Source: Gnetum montanum
Taxonomy: Eukaryota > Streptophyta > Gnetopsida > Gnetales > Gnetaceae
Assembly: GCA_015680685.1 (NCBI GenBank)
Contig: MNCI01024892.1
Location: forward strand, 1-64,000
Length of the DNA stretch: 64,000 nt
Direction of reading: 5' to 3'
Under the pieces are notes generated by a model that had not been told where the DNA came from, ran no database searches, and saw only the letters and a program-made list of their open reading frames with translations. A program made the position numbers and the translations under genes. The stretch's first letter is position 1. The number at the start of each line of letters is the position of its first letter. This document shows positions 11,691 through 23,219 of the stretch, in pieces.

Positions 11691-14600
11691 CTACATGTAG
11701 TAAGGCTTTAGATAGGAATGATTGACTAGATTGAAAAACTTGTTTCCATCCATATCTACTATCCTAAAGGCTCTGTTGCCATAGGACTTAGTGACTAAGA
11801 AATATGCTTTCTAGTTGGCTGATAATTTATCTACATGCTTGCGGATAGCTTTGAGAACCAGGTCTTCTTTCTCACTCTTGTGCTTGTTTAGGTCATGGTG
11901 ATGTTACCATTTCTACCTCTCCTGGTATTGCTCAATGTGGACAAGCATTCACACCTATTAATCCTCCACTGAGTCTAGGTCTATGGTGCATAGCTCCTTA
12001 TTCTATTCATTATTGATGAAGTCTGATAAGGCTACTTGGAGTGATAACACCTACAATTCAAGAGGTAAAACAACTTTAGAACCATAAACTAGGCTATATG
12101 GGATTATACCAATTATAGTTTGGAATTTCATTCAATAGGCCAAAATTGTAGGGACAAACCACTTGTGCTACTTATGTTTGTTGTTGTTCAACATCTTCTT
12201 GAGAAAGTTTATGATGGCCTTGTTGCTTACTTCAACTTGCCCATTGGCTTGAGGGTAGTAAGTTGACGAGAATGAATGCTTAATGCCTAGGTTGTGACAG
12301 AAGTTTTTTATTTCTTAGCTACTAAATTATGTTTCATTATCTATGACTATGAATATAGGTATGCTAAAACAGGCTACTATGTTATCAAGTATGAATTTAC
12401 AAACTTGTTGAGATGTTTTCTTCCTTAGGGAAATAGCTTCAACCCACTTCGTAAAGTATTCAATTACAATGATGATAAAACTATGCCTTGTGGAAAAATT
12501 AGGCATTATAGGTCCAATGATATTCAACCACCCCCACCCCCATTAAAATGACCAAGTTATCTGAGTGGTGTATAACTCAGTTGGAAATACATGTATAAGG
12601 TTTCTAATTCATTGGAAAATGTCATAATTTTTTACGTTTTTTAGGTATTAATTTTCCATATAGGGCTAATAGTAGCCTAACTATATGATCTTAGCAGCCA
12701 TGGCTCTAGGTCCTGTATGCCCTCCACATACACCTTCATGAACCTACTCTAGGACTATGCAGACTTTGGCACCCAAGCACACTACTAATATGCCATCATA
12801 GGATCATTAACATAATGTGTTATTTCCTACTACAACATACTATTTTGATTGTTTACATACAACATCCATTTGAGCAACAATCAAGCCTTATGAAGGTTCA
12901 CCATGCATAAGGTAAAACTTAATGTTTTCATACCACTCTTTCATAGGAGCAATATGAACTATGGTCACAAAGGTATCCTTAGTGCTTTGCATGATGGAAA
13001 TGGAATAGTCCATAGTCAAGGTAGGCAAATTTCTAAACACATCTGGCATAACACTAAGGGCTAGGGTTGCGATGGCATCAACTATGACAATCTCCATTTG
13101 AGGTACATGTTGGATATCGATGTTTGTAAATTATTGCATTAGCTTTTTTCCTAGGTCACAGTAAGGTTGCAAGTGTTTGACTTTACATCCATAAACCTTT
13201 ATTACTTGGCTGACCATAAGTTGTGAATCACATTTGACCATTAAGCATTTTACTCCTATGTCACAAGCTACCATCATCCCTCTAAATAAACCCTCATGCT
13301 CCACCACATTTTTTATACATGGAAATTCAAAACAGTAGGCAAAGGGTTGGATTTCACTAGATGGAAATGTTATGATGGTAGCAACACTAGCCCCATGGGT
13401 AGTTGAAGCTTTGTCAAAGTGCATAATGGCCTCATAGCCCTCAGGCACTTGGCTAACAATGTTAACATGTTCGTCAGGGAATTCGAGATCAATGATTACA
13501 TGGTTATCAACTGGTCAAATAGTGAGTTGTACAACTATAGCTTGAACTTTTGTTGAGGCTTTGGAGATGTAATAAAGGTCAAAATCTAATGTTATATCTT
13601 TCCATCAAGCTATATAACTATTTTCATAGATATTAGTCATTATGTTTCTAAGTACATTATTTTTGCAAATGATGTTGACCTAGCTCTTAAAGAAGTAGTG
13701 TCTCCACTTCTTCAATGAGAAGACTATGGCTAGACAATACTTCTCTACTTCGGTGTATTAGGTCTCATGGAAAACTAATGCATGGATAAAGTAGTATACT
13801 AGTAACTCTACTCCATCATCTCATTTTTGATAGAGTAGAGAGGTAATAAACATATTAGAGATAGAAAGGTAAATATAAAAAGGTTTATTCTTTTGCAATG
13901 AGTAGATCGTCGGTAGTTGTGTCAACTCTTACTTAATGTTTTTAAAGGTTTCTTGACATTGAGCCATCCATTCATAGTGACTTTATTTCTTAAGTAAGTG
14001 TTGCATGGGTTGTAACCTATTCATCATCCTAGCGATGAACCTATGGATAAATTGCAATCTACCTTATAGTCCCCAAAGCTCCTTAAGATTAGTTGGTGCT
14101 ACCAAGTTGGATATGGCTTTAACCTTCTTAGGATCAACATGTATCCCTACTTTAGATACTACAAAGCCAAGAATCTTACCAATTTTGATACCAAAGACAT
14201 ACTTCTTGGGATTAAGCCTAAGATCATACTTAAGGCATCATTTAAGTACAAGGGCAAGGTCATGTGCATGGTTGTTGGCCACTTTGGACTTAATAGCTAT
14301 ATCGCCTATGTAATCATTAAGAAAACCTAGCATATAATCACTAAAGATATACATCATCACTCTTTGGTAGGTTACTCCTATGTTCTTTAGGCCAAAGCAC
14401 ATCATTGTATAATAAAAGGTACCATAATGGGTCATGAAGTTTGTACTAATTTGATGCTTTGGGTTAATCCTAATTTGGTTGTATCTCGAGAATCCATCCA
14501 TGAAGGATAATAAGGCATGCCTTATTGTTGTATCAATAAGTTAATCAATACTAGGTAAAGGACAATATTCTTTGATAATTACCTTATTTAGGTCTCAGAA

Positions 14601-14830
14601 ATTGATGCAAATATGCATACTCCTATTTTTCTTAGGGACTACCATTATGTTGGACACTCATTTTTTGTAATCAATAGCTCTAATGAAACCATCTTGGTAT
14701 AGTTTTGTGATTTCATCATGAATTTCCAAGGCCAAATTAGGTCTAATCTTATGAAATTTTTGCTTAACTGGTGTGCTAGGATCGAGGATGATGTTGTGTT
14801 CGGCTAAACATGGATCAAGACCTAGCATAT
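11691..14830 (-). pseudogene. pol: Host element pol: RT, RNase H, aRNase H, integrase
   Basis: Minus-strand order: RT (ITKLYQDGFIRAIDY near 14700; FMDGFSRYNQIRIN near 14490; DYIGD near 14310), gypsy RNase H and linker (about 14200-13500), a second archaeal-type RNase H (MHFDKASTTHGAS near 13400, CDSQLM near 13230, then VDAIATLAL), and integrase (IGPI...EYFTKWVEAI near 12500; the C-terminus ends NHSYLKPYYM at 11691). Dual RNase H marks the Tat lineage. The RT catalytic box is YIGD instead of YMDD, so the first aspartate is lost. Many stops are present. The N-terminal end is separated by the 14831-22154 insertion and continues at 22155-22544. Confidence 0.85.
14826..14830. repeat. Target site duplication CATAT, left copy
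   Basis: CATAT directly precedes TGTAACACCCC; the identical pentamer follows the other end at 22155-22159. Host pol sequence is collinear across the two copies. Confidence 0.85.
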
Positions 14831-15077
14831 TGTAACACCCCATCCTAGCCAGGGTAAGGTGATGCTTAAAATCACTAGTAATATTACAACAGAAGCATGA
14901 TAAACTAAAAACTAAAGATGTGTAGAAATAAATTATATTAAGGAAGGTAAAACTGTACAAAAATTCATGTCAAACCAAAAACAAAACATACATTTCAATT
15001 TATAAAATTGCATGTCTCTACATAAGCCAACAATCTACACTACTCTCATAAAATATGAAAATACATAAATATCATCA

Positions 15078-15105
15078 TATATACATATATATATATATAT
15101 ATATA
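15078..15105. repeat. (TA)n microsatellite
   Basis: A run of TATATA units interrupted by one C, inside the probable solo LTR. Confidence 0.9.
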
Positions 15106-16351
15106 AGAGTACATAGAGTTTCATACAAATACATTAACCAACCCCTAAATATTTTTCCCTCCTCTACTCTCTTTCTCTCTGCTTGTTTGTGCTTCTGCGA
15201 CTTCCACATATAATTAAAGAAAGTCAGTATAAAACTAAGTGGGAAGCCTTTGTGCTTCCCCTACTAAATGGTCAACAAGTGTTGCATGGAAGGAGAGGAG
15301 TGGGGTACAAGGCAACCTGCAACAATTTTTAGTCTTGCACATGCTTAAAACAACACACACACACACCATATTGCACATGTCACTAGCATAATCATTATCA
15401 TAGAAAATGCATTGCTATCATACAATCACATATAAAACCACTATCTAAAATAATTTATCATATATTTGTTACATCACATCACATGCATTTTCACTATCAT
15501 GCCCATTCCATCATGCCTACTCCATACCATGAAACAATCTATGACCCACACAATCATAATCCAATCATTATATATATCAATGCTATGACTCACAAACTGA
15601 TACTATCATATACACAACCCATGTGATCACTGGCATATCCACACTCAATGTAGCATGTGAAATGTTGCCATGAGTACTCATAAATAGCCATTACCTATAG
15701 GTCTTTTATTAGTCTTTTATTTATCAAATGGTGCTAGGGTCTGTCAACTTATGACCTGCAACCACTATCCTTCTAGAGGATTGGCTATGGGGACGAACAC
15801 ACCTATGTCACATACTAGCCATAGGGACAAACATACCTATACTCTCCCACTCTCAGGATGAGGCTTGAGACAGGAGCCTCACCGATGCATCACAATGGGA
15901 GTCAATCCATACTACCTTTAGTGTGCCTCATCACCAAGAAGTCCACCCCCTCATGCTAACATCACTTGCCAACAATTGTCACATGCATTATCATGAAGAC
16001 ATGTACAAAGCTTGACTAGCTTAAGCCAACACATGTCATGAGTACAACACATCCAAAACAAACATAACATGACCATATATATCCATACCTAATAGACACA
16101 TTCATTCCATAAAACAATATCACCATTCAACAAAACAAAATTTTGTGCAACAACCATATTTATCAACTACATGTAACTCCACAAGACAACCACTAATAAC
16201 CCCCAAAATGATAGATGCCCAAAGAGAAAACCAATTTCATGATTAGAAAGTACTTTCCAAGACAATCCCAATGACATTAATTTTACCTAAATTGGACTCT
16301 TGGAAGCAAATTTATGCATTTTTAAAATTTTCTTAATAAAATAATAATTAC

Positions 16352-16366
16352 TAATATTTAATTATG
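16352..16366. repeat. LINE target site duplication, left copy
   Basis: TAATATTTAATTATG is repeated exactly at 20924-20938. Fifteen bases fit target-primed reverse transcription. Confidence 0.9.
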
Positions 16367-16599
16367 GGGGGGGGTGTCGGACCCCGAAAAACGTTTTATT
16401 GAAATTAAAGGAGCATCAATTACAACAACTTGAATAAGTCATAGGGTTAAGGGAAGGGGAAAACTGAGAGCATCGTGAATGACACTCAGGAAACACCTTA
16501 AAAATAAACTAGTATTAGAGGAGGTACCCCAAGTTGGGACACAACCAAATGTTCGCACAGACTAGCTTTTTACAAAATTGAATGACATAGAATTTGATG

Positions 16600-17325
16600 C
16601 TAAGTGTAACTAAAACACATAGGTCTTTCCCATAGCTGCAGGAGATGAACCAATTGATGACTGTCCAGATTGAACTTGGATGCTTGAGATGTGAGTTGAA
16701 AATAGGTGAGGCGAAAGATCTGCAACATCTCCAACCTGGTAAGCAAACATTTGTTAGAATACTCTGTCTTTTGAAATAGAACATTGCATCTTCGCTTCCA
16801 AATATAATATAAAATAATAGGCCTAATAACTTTCCACAGAAAATTAAGATTAGTAGAAGTAATGTTCAAGAATCCGAATATGGCATCCTCTTGAGATAGC
16901 TTGTAGGATGGAAAAGCTTTAGAAGTCCACTGCCACACATGTTGAGCAAAGGGACATTGCCAAAACACATGGACAAAGTCATCTGGTCCACCACATAGAG
17001 GGCAAGTGGAATTAGGAATCCCAAGATATTCTAGAAGTTTTCCGATAGGAAGACCATGGTGGAGAAGACACCAAAGGAACTGCTTAATTTTGGGGAGGGT
17101 CGGAAGTTTCCAAATAAGTTGGAAGAGAGGGATCCAAAATGTTTCTAACTCTTGTTGAGAGGAGGAAAGGCTAACCCCAGTGAGAACCTTAGTTTTAATG
17201 TCTAGGTTAATTTGATGACAAAGAAAGTATGATGCAATGATAAAAGAGATAGGGGGCGAGAGGACAACCTTGGCGCATAGACCTATGTATTGGAAAGGGA
17301 GAGGTAATGTCGAAGGTAGTGGCAA
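16600..17325 (-). pseudogene. LINE ORF2 C-terminal part with zf-RVT domain, after an RT deletion
   Basis: It contains the plant LINE C-terminal zinc-binding region: IKQFLWCLLHHGLPIGKLL, then CPLCGGPDDFVHVFWQCPFA with the CxxC...H...C layout. Upstream, RT sequence stops at RQGCPLAPYLF near 17250 and jumps directly to this region. The FADD box, thumb and connection are therefore absent. The junction lies at about 17228-17250. Confidence 0.8.
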
Positions 17326-18355
17326 TTCTTGTAGTAGAATATGAGAATAATCATTTCACCATATGCAAGAACTTGGGTCCAAAACCCAGTTTGGTCATAG
17401 TCTGCAAGATAAAATCCCACTTAATGTTGTCATAAGCCTTGGCATAATCTAGTTTCACTAGGAGAATATCTTGTCCATCATCCTTAGCCCACTTGAGACC
17501 TTCCCACGCCGCTACAACATTGTCTAAAATATATCTAAAAGGATCAAATCCTGTTTGCTAAGGGGATATGATCTGACCGAGAATTTTTTGCAGCTGTAAG
17601 GCAAGGCACTTCGCCCAAATTTTATACACTACATTGAGAAGAGTTATGGGACGCCAATTGGAGATATCGGTTAGATCCCCAGACTTGGGGAGGAGACGAA
17701 TTACCCCTTGATTTAGATTGGGCCTAAGGGAACCAGTTAAGAGAGCCTCGTTAATGACCTGCAAAAGATCCTTGCCAACCAAATCCCAATGATTTTGAAA
17801 AAATTCTACTGGAAACCCATCATAACCAGGAGCCTTTCCTCGACTTAACTTGGACCAAGCCTCCTGTAGCTCCGCTAGAGTGATATCAGCGTCAAGGCTT
17901 TGTAGCATAGTAGGATTAATAAGGCGAGGATAATCAGGGCTGGCAGCCTGGAATGAAGAGATGTCCATTGGGGTAGCAGCAAAAAGGGTTTCGTAGTGGT
18001 TCTTAAGAAAAGAGAGGATACTATTGTGGTCAGTAATGGTGGTACCCTCACATGAGATTTTGTCTATAGCATGCGAAGGGGAAGCAGCATTAAGATATTT
18101 AAAAAATTCCTTACAGTGTTCATCTTGAATATTTAACCAAGTGAGCCAACTTTTAGTTAAGGCACTTTGTGCTCGGTACACTTCCCAATGTTGGAAGGCA
18201 ACGAGTGCTCTAGCTAGCTCCTCGTGAACTAGCGTATTGAAGGGATCTTGAGCTAGTTTGTTAGTGAGATGCTCAATAGTGAGGTGAATTTTGTTGTATT
18301 CAAGTTTGGCTTGAGCAGCCGCGGTCTTACCATATGAACGAGCAAAGTTTCGCAC
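17326..18355 (-). pseudogene. LINE ORF2 reverse transcriptase, N-terminal half
   Basis: Recognisable L1 RT blocks are GKAPGYDGFPVEFFQ near 17840, GVIRLLPKSGD then NWRPITLLNVVYKI near 17640, and VKLDYAKAYDNI near 17450. RQGCPLAPYLF follows near 17260. One in-frame TAG stop follows the ILGQIISP stretch at 17558. The FADD catalytic motif is not present. Confidence 0.88.
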
Positions 18356-18496
18356 TCTACATGAAGCACGATGCCACCAATTAATCCAACCCGTCTGATT
18401 TAGGGGCCTAGGTTCGGCATTCCAAAGGTTGGAGAGAAGAAGTTGGGCAGTGGGGGAAGAAAAACAGTTGTTGTGTAGTCTGAAAAGATGGAATTT

Positions 18497-18918
18497 TTAT
18501 CGGTCAGGGCTACCATGAATCTTGATAGATATGGAGATAGGAAGGTGGTCGGATAAGGTGGCATGATGATGAACTGTAGTGGCAGAGCAAGCTTGCCAAA
18601 AGGAGAGGATGGAGAAATGAAATCTATCTAACCTGCTGTAGATGCGAGCTTGCCCTAGACGGAGATTGCTCCAAGTAAATCTATGGGGGGGAGTGCACAT
18701 GGAGTTTTCTGCCCCGTCTGAGAGGTAAAATCTTTTATTAAATGCAGACCAGGCCTGATACTCGAGATTGGGCAATTGAAGAAATTCCCCTCCAAGCTTA
18801 TCTTGAGGGAATTCTACCATATTAAAATCTCCTCTGAATATCCAAGGCATTGGGGGGAGAGAAGTTGCAAGTTCATGCCAAAGGAGAGCCCGTTCTGTGG
18901 AGTCATTTGGGGCATATA
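18497..18918 (-). pseudogene. LINE ORF2 endonuclease, C-terminal part
   Basis: An APE-type endonuclease is recognised by YAPNDSTERALLW, FRGDFNMVEFPQDKLGG (the GDFN active-site block), IYSRLDRFHFS and LSDHLPISI (the SDH block). The N-terminal part is lost in the assembly gap. It would nick target DNA to prime reverse transcription. Confidence 0.88.
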
Positions 18919-19659
18919 NNNNNNNNNNNNNNNNNNNNNNNNNNNNNNNNNNNNNNNNNNNNNNNNNNNNNNNNNNNNNNNNNNNNNNNNNNNNNNNNNN
19001 NNNNNNNNNNNNNNNNNNNNNNNNNNNNNNNNNNNNNNNNNNNNNNNNNNNNNNNNNNNNNNNNNNNNNNNNNNNNNNNNNNNNNNNNNNNNNNNNNNNN
19101 NNNNNNNNNNNNNNNNNNNNNNNNNNNNNNNNNNNNNNNNNNNNNNNNNNNNNNNNNNNNNNNNNNNNNNNNNNNNNNNNNNNNNNNNNNNNNNNNNNNN
19201 NNNNNNNNNNNNNNNNNNNNNNNNNNNNNNNNNNNNNNNNNNNNNNNNNNNNNNNNNNNNNNNNNNNNNNNNNNNNNNNNNNNNNNNNNNNNNNNNNNNN
19301 NNNNNNNNNNNNNNNNNNNNNNNNNNNNNNNNNNNNNNNNNNNNNNNNNNNNNNNNNNNNNNNNNNNNNNNNNNNNNNNNNNNNNNNNNNNNNNNNNNNN
19401 NNNNNNNNNNNNNNNNNNNNNNNNNNNNNNNNNNNNNNNNNNNNNNNNNNNNNNNNNNNNNNNNNNNNNNNNNNNNNNNNNNNNNNNNNNNNNNNNNNNN
19501 NNNNNNNNNNNNNNNNNNNNNNNNNNNNNNNNNNNNNNNNNNNNNNNNNNNNNNNNNNNNNNNNNNNNNNNNNNNNNNNNNNNNNNNNNNNNNNNNNNNN
19601 NNNNNNNNNNNNNNNNNNNNNNNNNNNNNNNNNNNNNNNNNNNNNNNNNNNNNNNNNNN
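18919..19659. other. Assembly gap (741 N)
   Basis: Unknown bases. By position it should hold the end of LINE ORF1 and the start of the ORF2 endonuclease. Open frames that run through the N stretch have no meaning. Confidence 1.
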
Positions 19660-20190
19660 GAATTTGAGTTCCATTGATCGCCTTACAATGATCGTAAATA
19701 ATAGGGCCCAGGGTGCTAACAATGTCCCTCTCAATAGAGGAGAAAATGAGTGGAATATTGGGCAGTTCTATGTAACAAGAAATTATATTAAAAGCGGGGT
19801 CATTGACATTAAAGTCAAAACTCCAGGTGCGTGCGATAAGGGTTGCATTTCTAGTTGGAAAATTTTTTTGAGAGAGAGCCTGTTCGACCTGGGAAGCATA
19901 AGATAATTCTACCAAAATGAAATGACGAGCGTAGTAAGGAGCATGAGAAACCTGAATGCCATGGGGCTGAAGGAGGCTATGGATTTGAGTGTTTAAACTT
20001 GGGGACCGTGGTAAAAACCCGACAATTTGAAAAAATAGAAATCGAGATGTGAAATCTTTAGAGACTGCTTCAAAAATATCATCCGGTAAAAGAAAATCAA
20101 GTTGAGGTGAGGTAGATGAACTTCCCTGAGGAAATGCAGAAACTGATGAATCTATCTTTGTGACTTGCCCACGCCTAAGGTGCGCGCATT
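19660..20190 (-). CDS. LINE ORF1 (partial), RNA-binding-like protein
   Basis: An open frame runs on the minus strand from about 20190 to the gap. It contains FQIVGFLPRSPSLNTQIHSL, then ARHFILVELSYASQVEQAL and WSFDFNVNDPAFNIISCYIE. This matches the general form of plant LINE ORF1 proteins with a DUF4283/RRM-like N-terminal domain. No stop is seen in the visible part. The start codon is uncertain and the C-terminus is in the gap. In L1 elements ORF1 packages the RNA. Confidence 0.7.
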
Positions 20191-20249
20191 CCTGACACCA
20201 TTCTGCAACCTAGACTGTAGGAAAACCCTCACCACCAGTGCGCGTGTCC

Positions 20250-20510
20250 ACCCACCACGAGTAAGGGCCCAGACAACGTGGCAGAAAGAAATAAAACGGC
20301 CAAGAGAAACTCAGGAGGCGGAGCAGGAGGGCTCTGCAGCGCAGCGGCGCCCAACGGGAGAAAAGAGCGTCCAACGGTTAGTTTCTGTTCAGCGTCTAGA
20401 GGCAGAGCACTGGAGGGCTCCGCAGCGCAGCGGCAGAGCGCAGGAGGCAGAGCGCAGCGGCAGCGACAAAGCGCAAGAGGCAGAGCGCTAGAGGGCCCAC
20501 AGCGTAGCGG
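20250..20510. repeat. GC-rich tandem repeat in the LINE 5' region
   Basis: Repeated GCGCAGCGGC, GGAGGCAGAGCGC and GGGCTCYGCAGCGCAGCGGC words occur within about 260 bp. The base composition is strongly GC-rich against an AT-rich background. The open frames on both strands here come from the repeat. Confidence 0.75.
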
Positions 20511-20923
20511 CACCCAATGGTCGCAAAAACTTAGCAGAGTCTGGAAAAACCCATTATCCGCAGAAAACACAGAGCGTCATCATTGTTCAAATTTGACTAA
20601 TTATGAACCATTTTAAATAAAGAAAGTGAAAATTTGTTTTGATTTGCCACTTCCTTTTTGCCTGCAGGCGATGACAGATCGGGCCTCCTCTCTCAGGTTC
20701 GCGGTGGTTCGTTCAGCTCGTGGCAGGCCAGACAGTAGACGGTGCTACCACAAATGACGCGGACAGAAACACGCATGACAGCAGAGGCGCTGTGAGCAGC
20801 ATGTCAGTGGCTACACATGACAGCAACGTAGCTGCAGACGGAAGCAAGTTCTCTCTCGTTCCAGACCGCAGCTGTAGTTACCTCCTGCTACGTCAATTAT
20901 CCTGCATTTGCCTCGCTATGTCA

Positions 20924-20938
20924 TAATATTTAATTATG
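20924..20938. repeat. LINE target site duplication, right copy
   Basis: TAATATTTAATTATG, identical to 16352-16366. Confidence 0.9.
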
Positions 20939-22154
20939 ACTAATGATGATTGAAACTCTCAAAAACTTCCATGTCATAATAGGCCCCTAAAATATAATAT
21001 TCCAACCATACCAATCTCATCAACATCACATATCCTATTCCACAAGTCCACATCATACCATACATCACATAGATATATTAATAAACAATTCATAACCAAA
21101 ATCATAAAATTTTAGCAAATATGTAATATAACATGTCCAAGCTTAATCTTTTAACTATTCATCCCACATGCCCACATTGCATGATCATATGCACTAATCC
21201 AACACAAAAATACAGGGAAAAGGTAAAGAAAATTCACCAATTAAAATTGTTATAGTAGAAAGTTCAAAACAAGTAGAAAATCCTTGATAATCTACCAAAA
21301 CTCCATTTCAATCCAAACAAGTTCCACATCCACATAGATATGACCACAACAATCCCAAATCTAGGTTTAGAGTAAGCAAAAACCATGCATGAATCCAAAA
21401 TTCTAGGAAAATGGTGAAACAACAAAAGAAAACGAAGGAACACAAAAGAGAAGAAACTAGAAATCGGTTTCTAATTCTATTTTTAGAATAGAAAAGAAAT
21501 GAAATAGATCCCATTTTATGGGTACATGGTGGTAAAGGCAGTGGATCCTTTTTTAAAAAAACAAGATCATAAACATTACTTTTGTTAAAAGAAATAATTT
21601 AAGTTCATTTTCTTTGCTCACATGCTTCACCTCACCTGTATAAATAAACATTACTTTTTCATTTTATATTTTTTTAAACTAAATTTTTTTATAAGTTTAT
21701 TTTCTTTTATCCTTTCCCAACTAATACCATGCATTTCAAACATGCATAATGATCACAACCAAACTCCAAATTAAAATCCATTTGAACCTATGAGATCCTT
21801 ATCAAATACTCTACACCTTCACATGCCAAAATCACACCCAAGAACCACACAACATAATGCTATAGTTCAAATGTATAAATACTAAAATCACACATAAATC
21901 ATAAATACATACCGAATAGGTACTCTTGCACCCCAACCTAACATCCCTGCCAATAACATCACCTGTCTAACACATAACATAGGGATAGTGTAAATAATCA
22001 CATTAGTTAAGCATGTAAAGACATCATAATCATAACATATAGAGTATAATTACAATAAGCTAAGTCATCCCCAATAACCCATAGAGACACACACATGTGA
22101 CATATCATTCATAATTGTAGAGCCATACCTAATGTATCTAAATGGGATGTAACA

Positions 22155-22544
22155 CATATCTTTGAATAACCAGGCAAAGGCCTTAATATTGTCTTGTAGA
22201 ACCTTGGTGATGTATTAAACATGTTGAGGTTCTAATGAGGAACTTAGTTTTATTTTTTTCTCTTCACCACTGTGTGTCATGATAGGAACCTCAACTAGAG
22301 AGTCTTTAGTAATGTTGCCAACCTCTAGGTCAAGGATTTTGACCAGGTTTGTTGGCCACTCTAGAGATTTCTCTATTAAGGCTATATGGTTGACAAGATT
22401 CTTAGGCTCAAGACCTAGGCAATTAAGGTTGATGCATCATTCAACATTTCCATGAGGTCCATTTAGGTTCAATGGCAAGGTGATTTGCTTCTAGGTGTCC
22501 ATACTCCAATCCTGCATATCAACCATAAGCACATTAAGTGGCAC
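22155..22544 (-). pseudogene. pol: Host element pol, N-terminal continuation
   Basis: It continues the pol sequence of 14830 after the insertion is removed; it aligns with element 2 at 50430-50820 (for example AACCAGGCAAAGGCCTTAAT against ACCAAGCGAATGCCTTTATG). On the minus strand the coding part appears to begin at 22544 after a splice-acceptor-like tract ending TTTTTATGTAG. The first five bases are the right copy of the CATAT duplication. Confidence 0.65.
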
Positions 22545-22562
22545 CTACATAAAAATGAGTAA
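22545..22562 (-). promoter_or_regulatory. Candidate splice acceptor before RT (host element)
   Basis: The minus strand reads CTCATTTTTATGTAG directly before the RT-containing frame. Elements 2 and 3 have pyrimidine-rich AG sites at the corresponding place (50822-50845 and 31940-31960). Confidence 0.5.
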
Positions 22563-22599
22563 ATAATGCCAGAATGATATAAAATACCTTAGCAATTAT

Positions 22600-23200
22600 G
22601 AAAAAACATGTTATTTCATGGTTAAAGAAAATGCAAACAAGGTCACCCAAGGCTATGAGAGGTAGGTGAAGATAAATAATATGGAACAAAGGTCAAATAA
22701 AAGTCAAACAAGGACAAACCAATTTGAAGCATCATGAAGGTATAAAAAACAAGATCAAATATGGTTAATTGAGATTACACTTTTGCTAGTTTTAAGCCTT
22801 AGTGGGCCATGGTGCTAGTTTAAGGCCTTGGTAGGCCATACTTACATGGTATTAAACAATGATCAAGAATGGTCAAACCCCCTCACCTAACATCAATCAA
22901 AGGCTAACAAAGGTCAAAAAAGGCCATAATAGAGAGAACAAGATAAATATGATGAAACTGGAGCTATGTAGACATTGAATCAGGTCAATTGATGGTAATA
23001 AAGGTCAACAATGCATAAAAAGGTTAAAACAAGTTAAAATACCATGAAACAAGGCCAAATTGATTAAAGTGAAATGCATGTGATGAAACATGATCAATAT
23101 TGATAAAAAAGGATCAAATTTTGCCAGTTTTAGGCCTTAGAGGACCATGTTATGAGGCTATAGGATTGCTGGGAAAGTTTTGGCACCTAATAAGGCTGTT
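22600..23200. repeat. Degenerate short repeats between host RT and palindrome array
   Basis: Decayed copies of the border repeat occur at about 22790-22810 (GTTTTAAGCCTTAGTGGGCC), 22815-22838 (TAGTTTAAGGCCTTGGTAGG) and 23117-23138. Between them lie many AAGGTCAAA-like words without strict period. The border repeat is cleaner in element 2. Confidence 0.55.
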
Positions 23201-23219
23201 TCAAAGCTATTTTGAGGTA

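Larger units (their letters stand above)
16367..20923 (-). mobile_element. L1-type LINE, internally deleted, inside the solo LTR
   Basis: It is bounded by an exact 15-bp duplication. Minus-strand order: GC-rich 5' region (about 20923-20190), ORF1 (20190-19660), assembly gap, ORF2 endonuclease, RT and C-terminal zinc-binding region, short 3' UTR. The 3' end has no poly(A); it ends in GGGGTCCGAC followed by ACCCCCCCC. CpG sites are still common in the 5' region, unlike the surrounding DNA, so the insertion appears relatively young. The RT palm is missing its catalytic box through an internal deletion, so this copy cannot be autonomous. Confidence 0.88.
14831..22154. mobile_element. Probable solo LTR (TG...CA) containing a LINE
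   Basis: It starts TGTAACACCCCATCC and ends TGGGATGTAACA, giving an imperfect terminal inversion and TG/CA ends, with a 5-bp duplication. Without the LINE it is about 2.75 kb. I see no internal direct repeat of its start and no gag or pol, so a large solo LTR is the simplest reading. A TGTAACACCC start is common in plant Ty3/gypsy LTRs. Orientation is not settled. The content is AT-rich with a (TA)n run at about 15078-15105 and a (CA)n run at about 15349-15365. No coding sequence outside the LINE is supported. Confidence 0.7.

Noticed and set aside
18776-19906. Long open frames across the first N gap on both strands
   Set aside because: They are open only because N codons are not stops. The LINE reading on the minus strand explains the flanks.
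20165-20616. Three overlapping open frames in the GC-rich block
   Set aside because: Repeat-driven frames on both strands in the LINE 5' region, with no domain and no start context.
14831-22154. Helitron or DNA transposon
   Set aside because: Helitrons give no 5-bp duplication and end in CTRR with a hairpin. TG/CA ends and CATAT duplication fit an LTR better.
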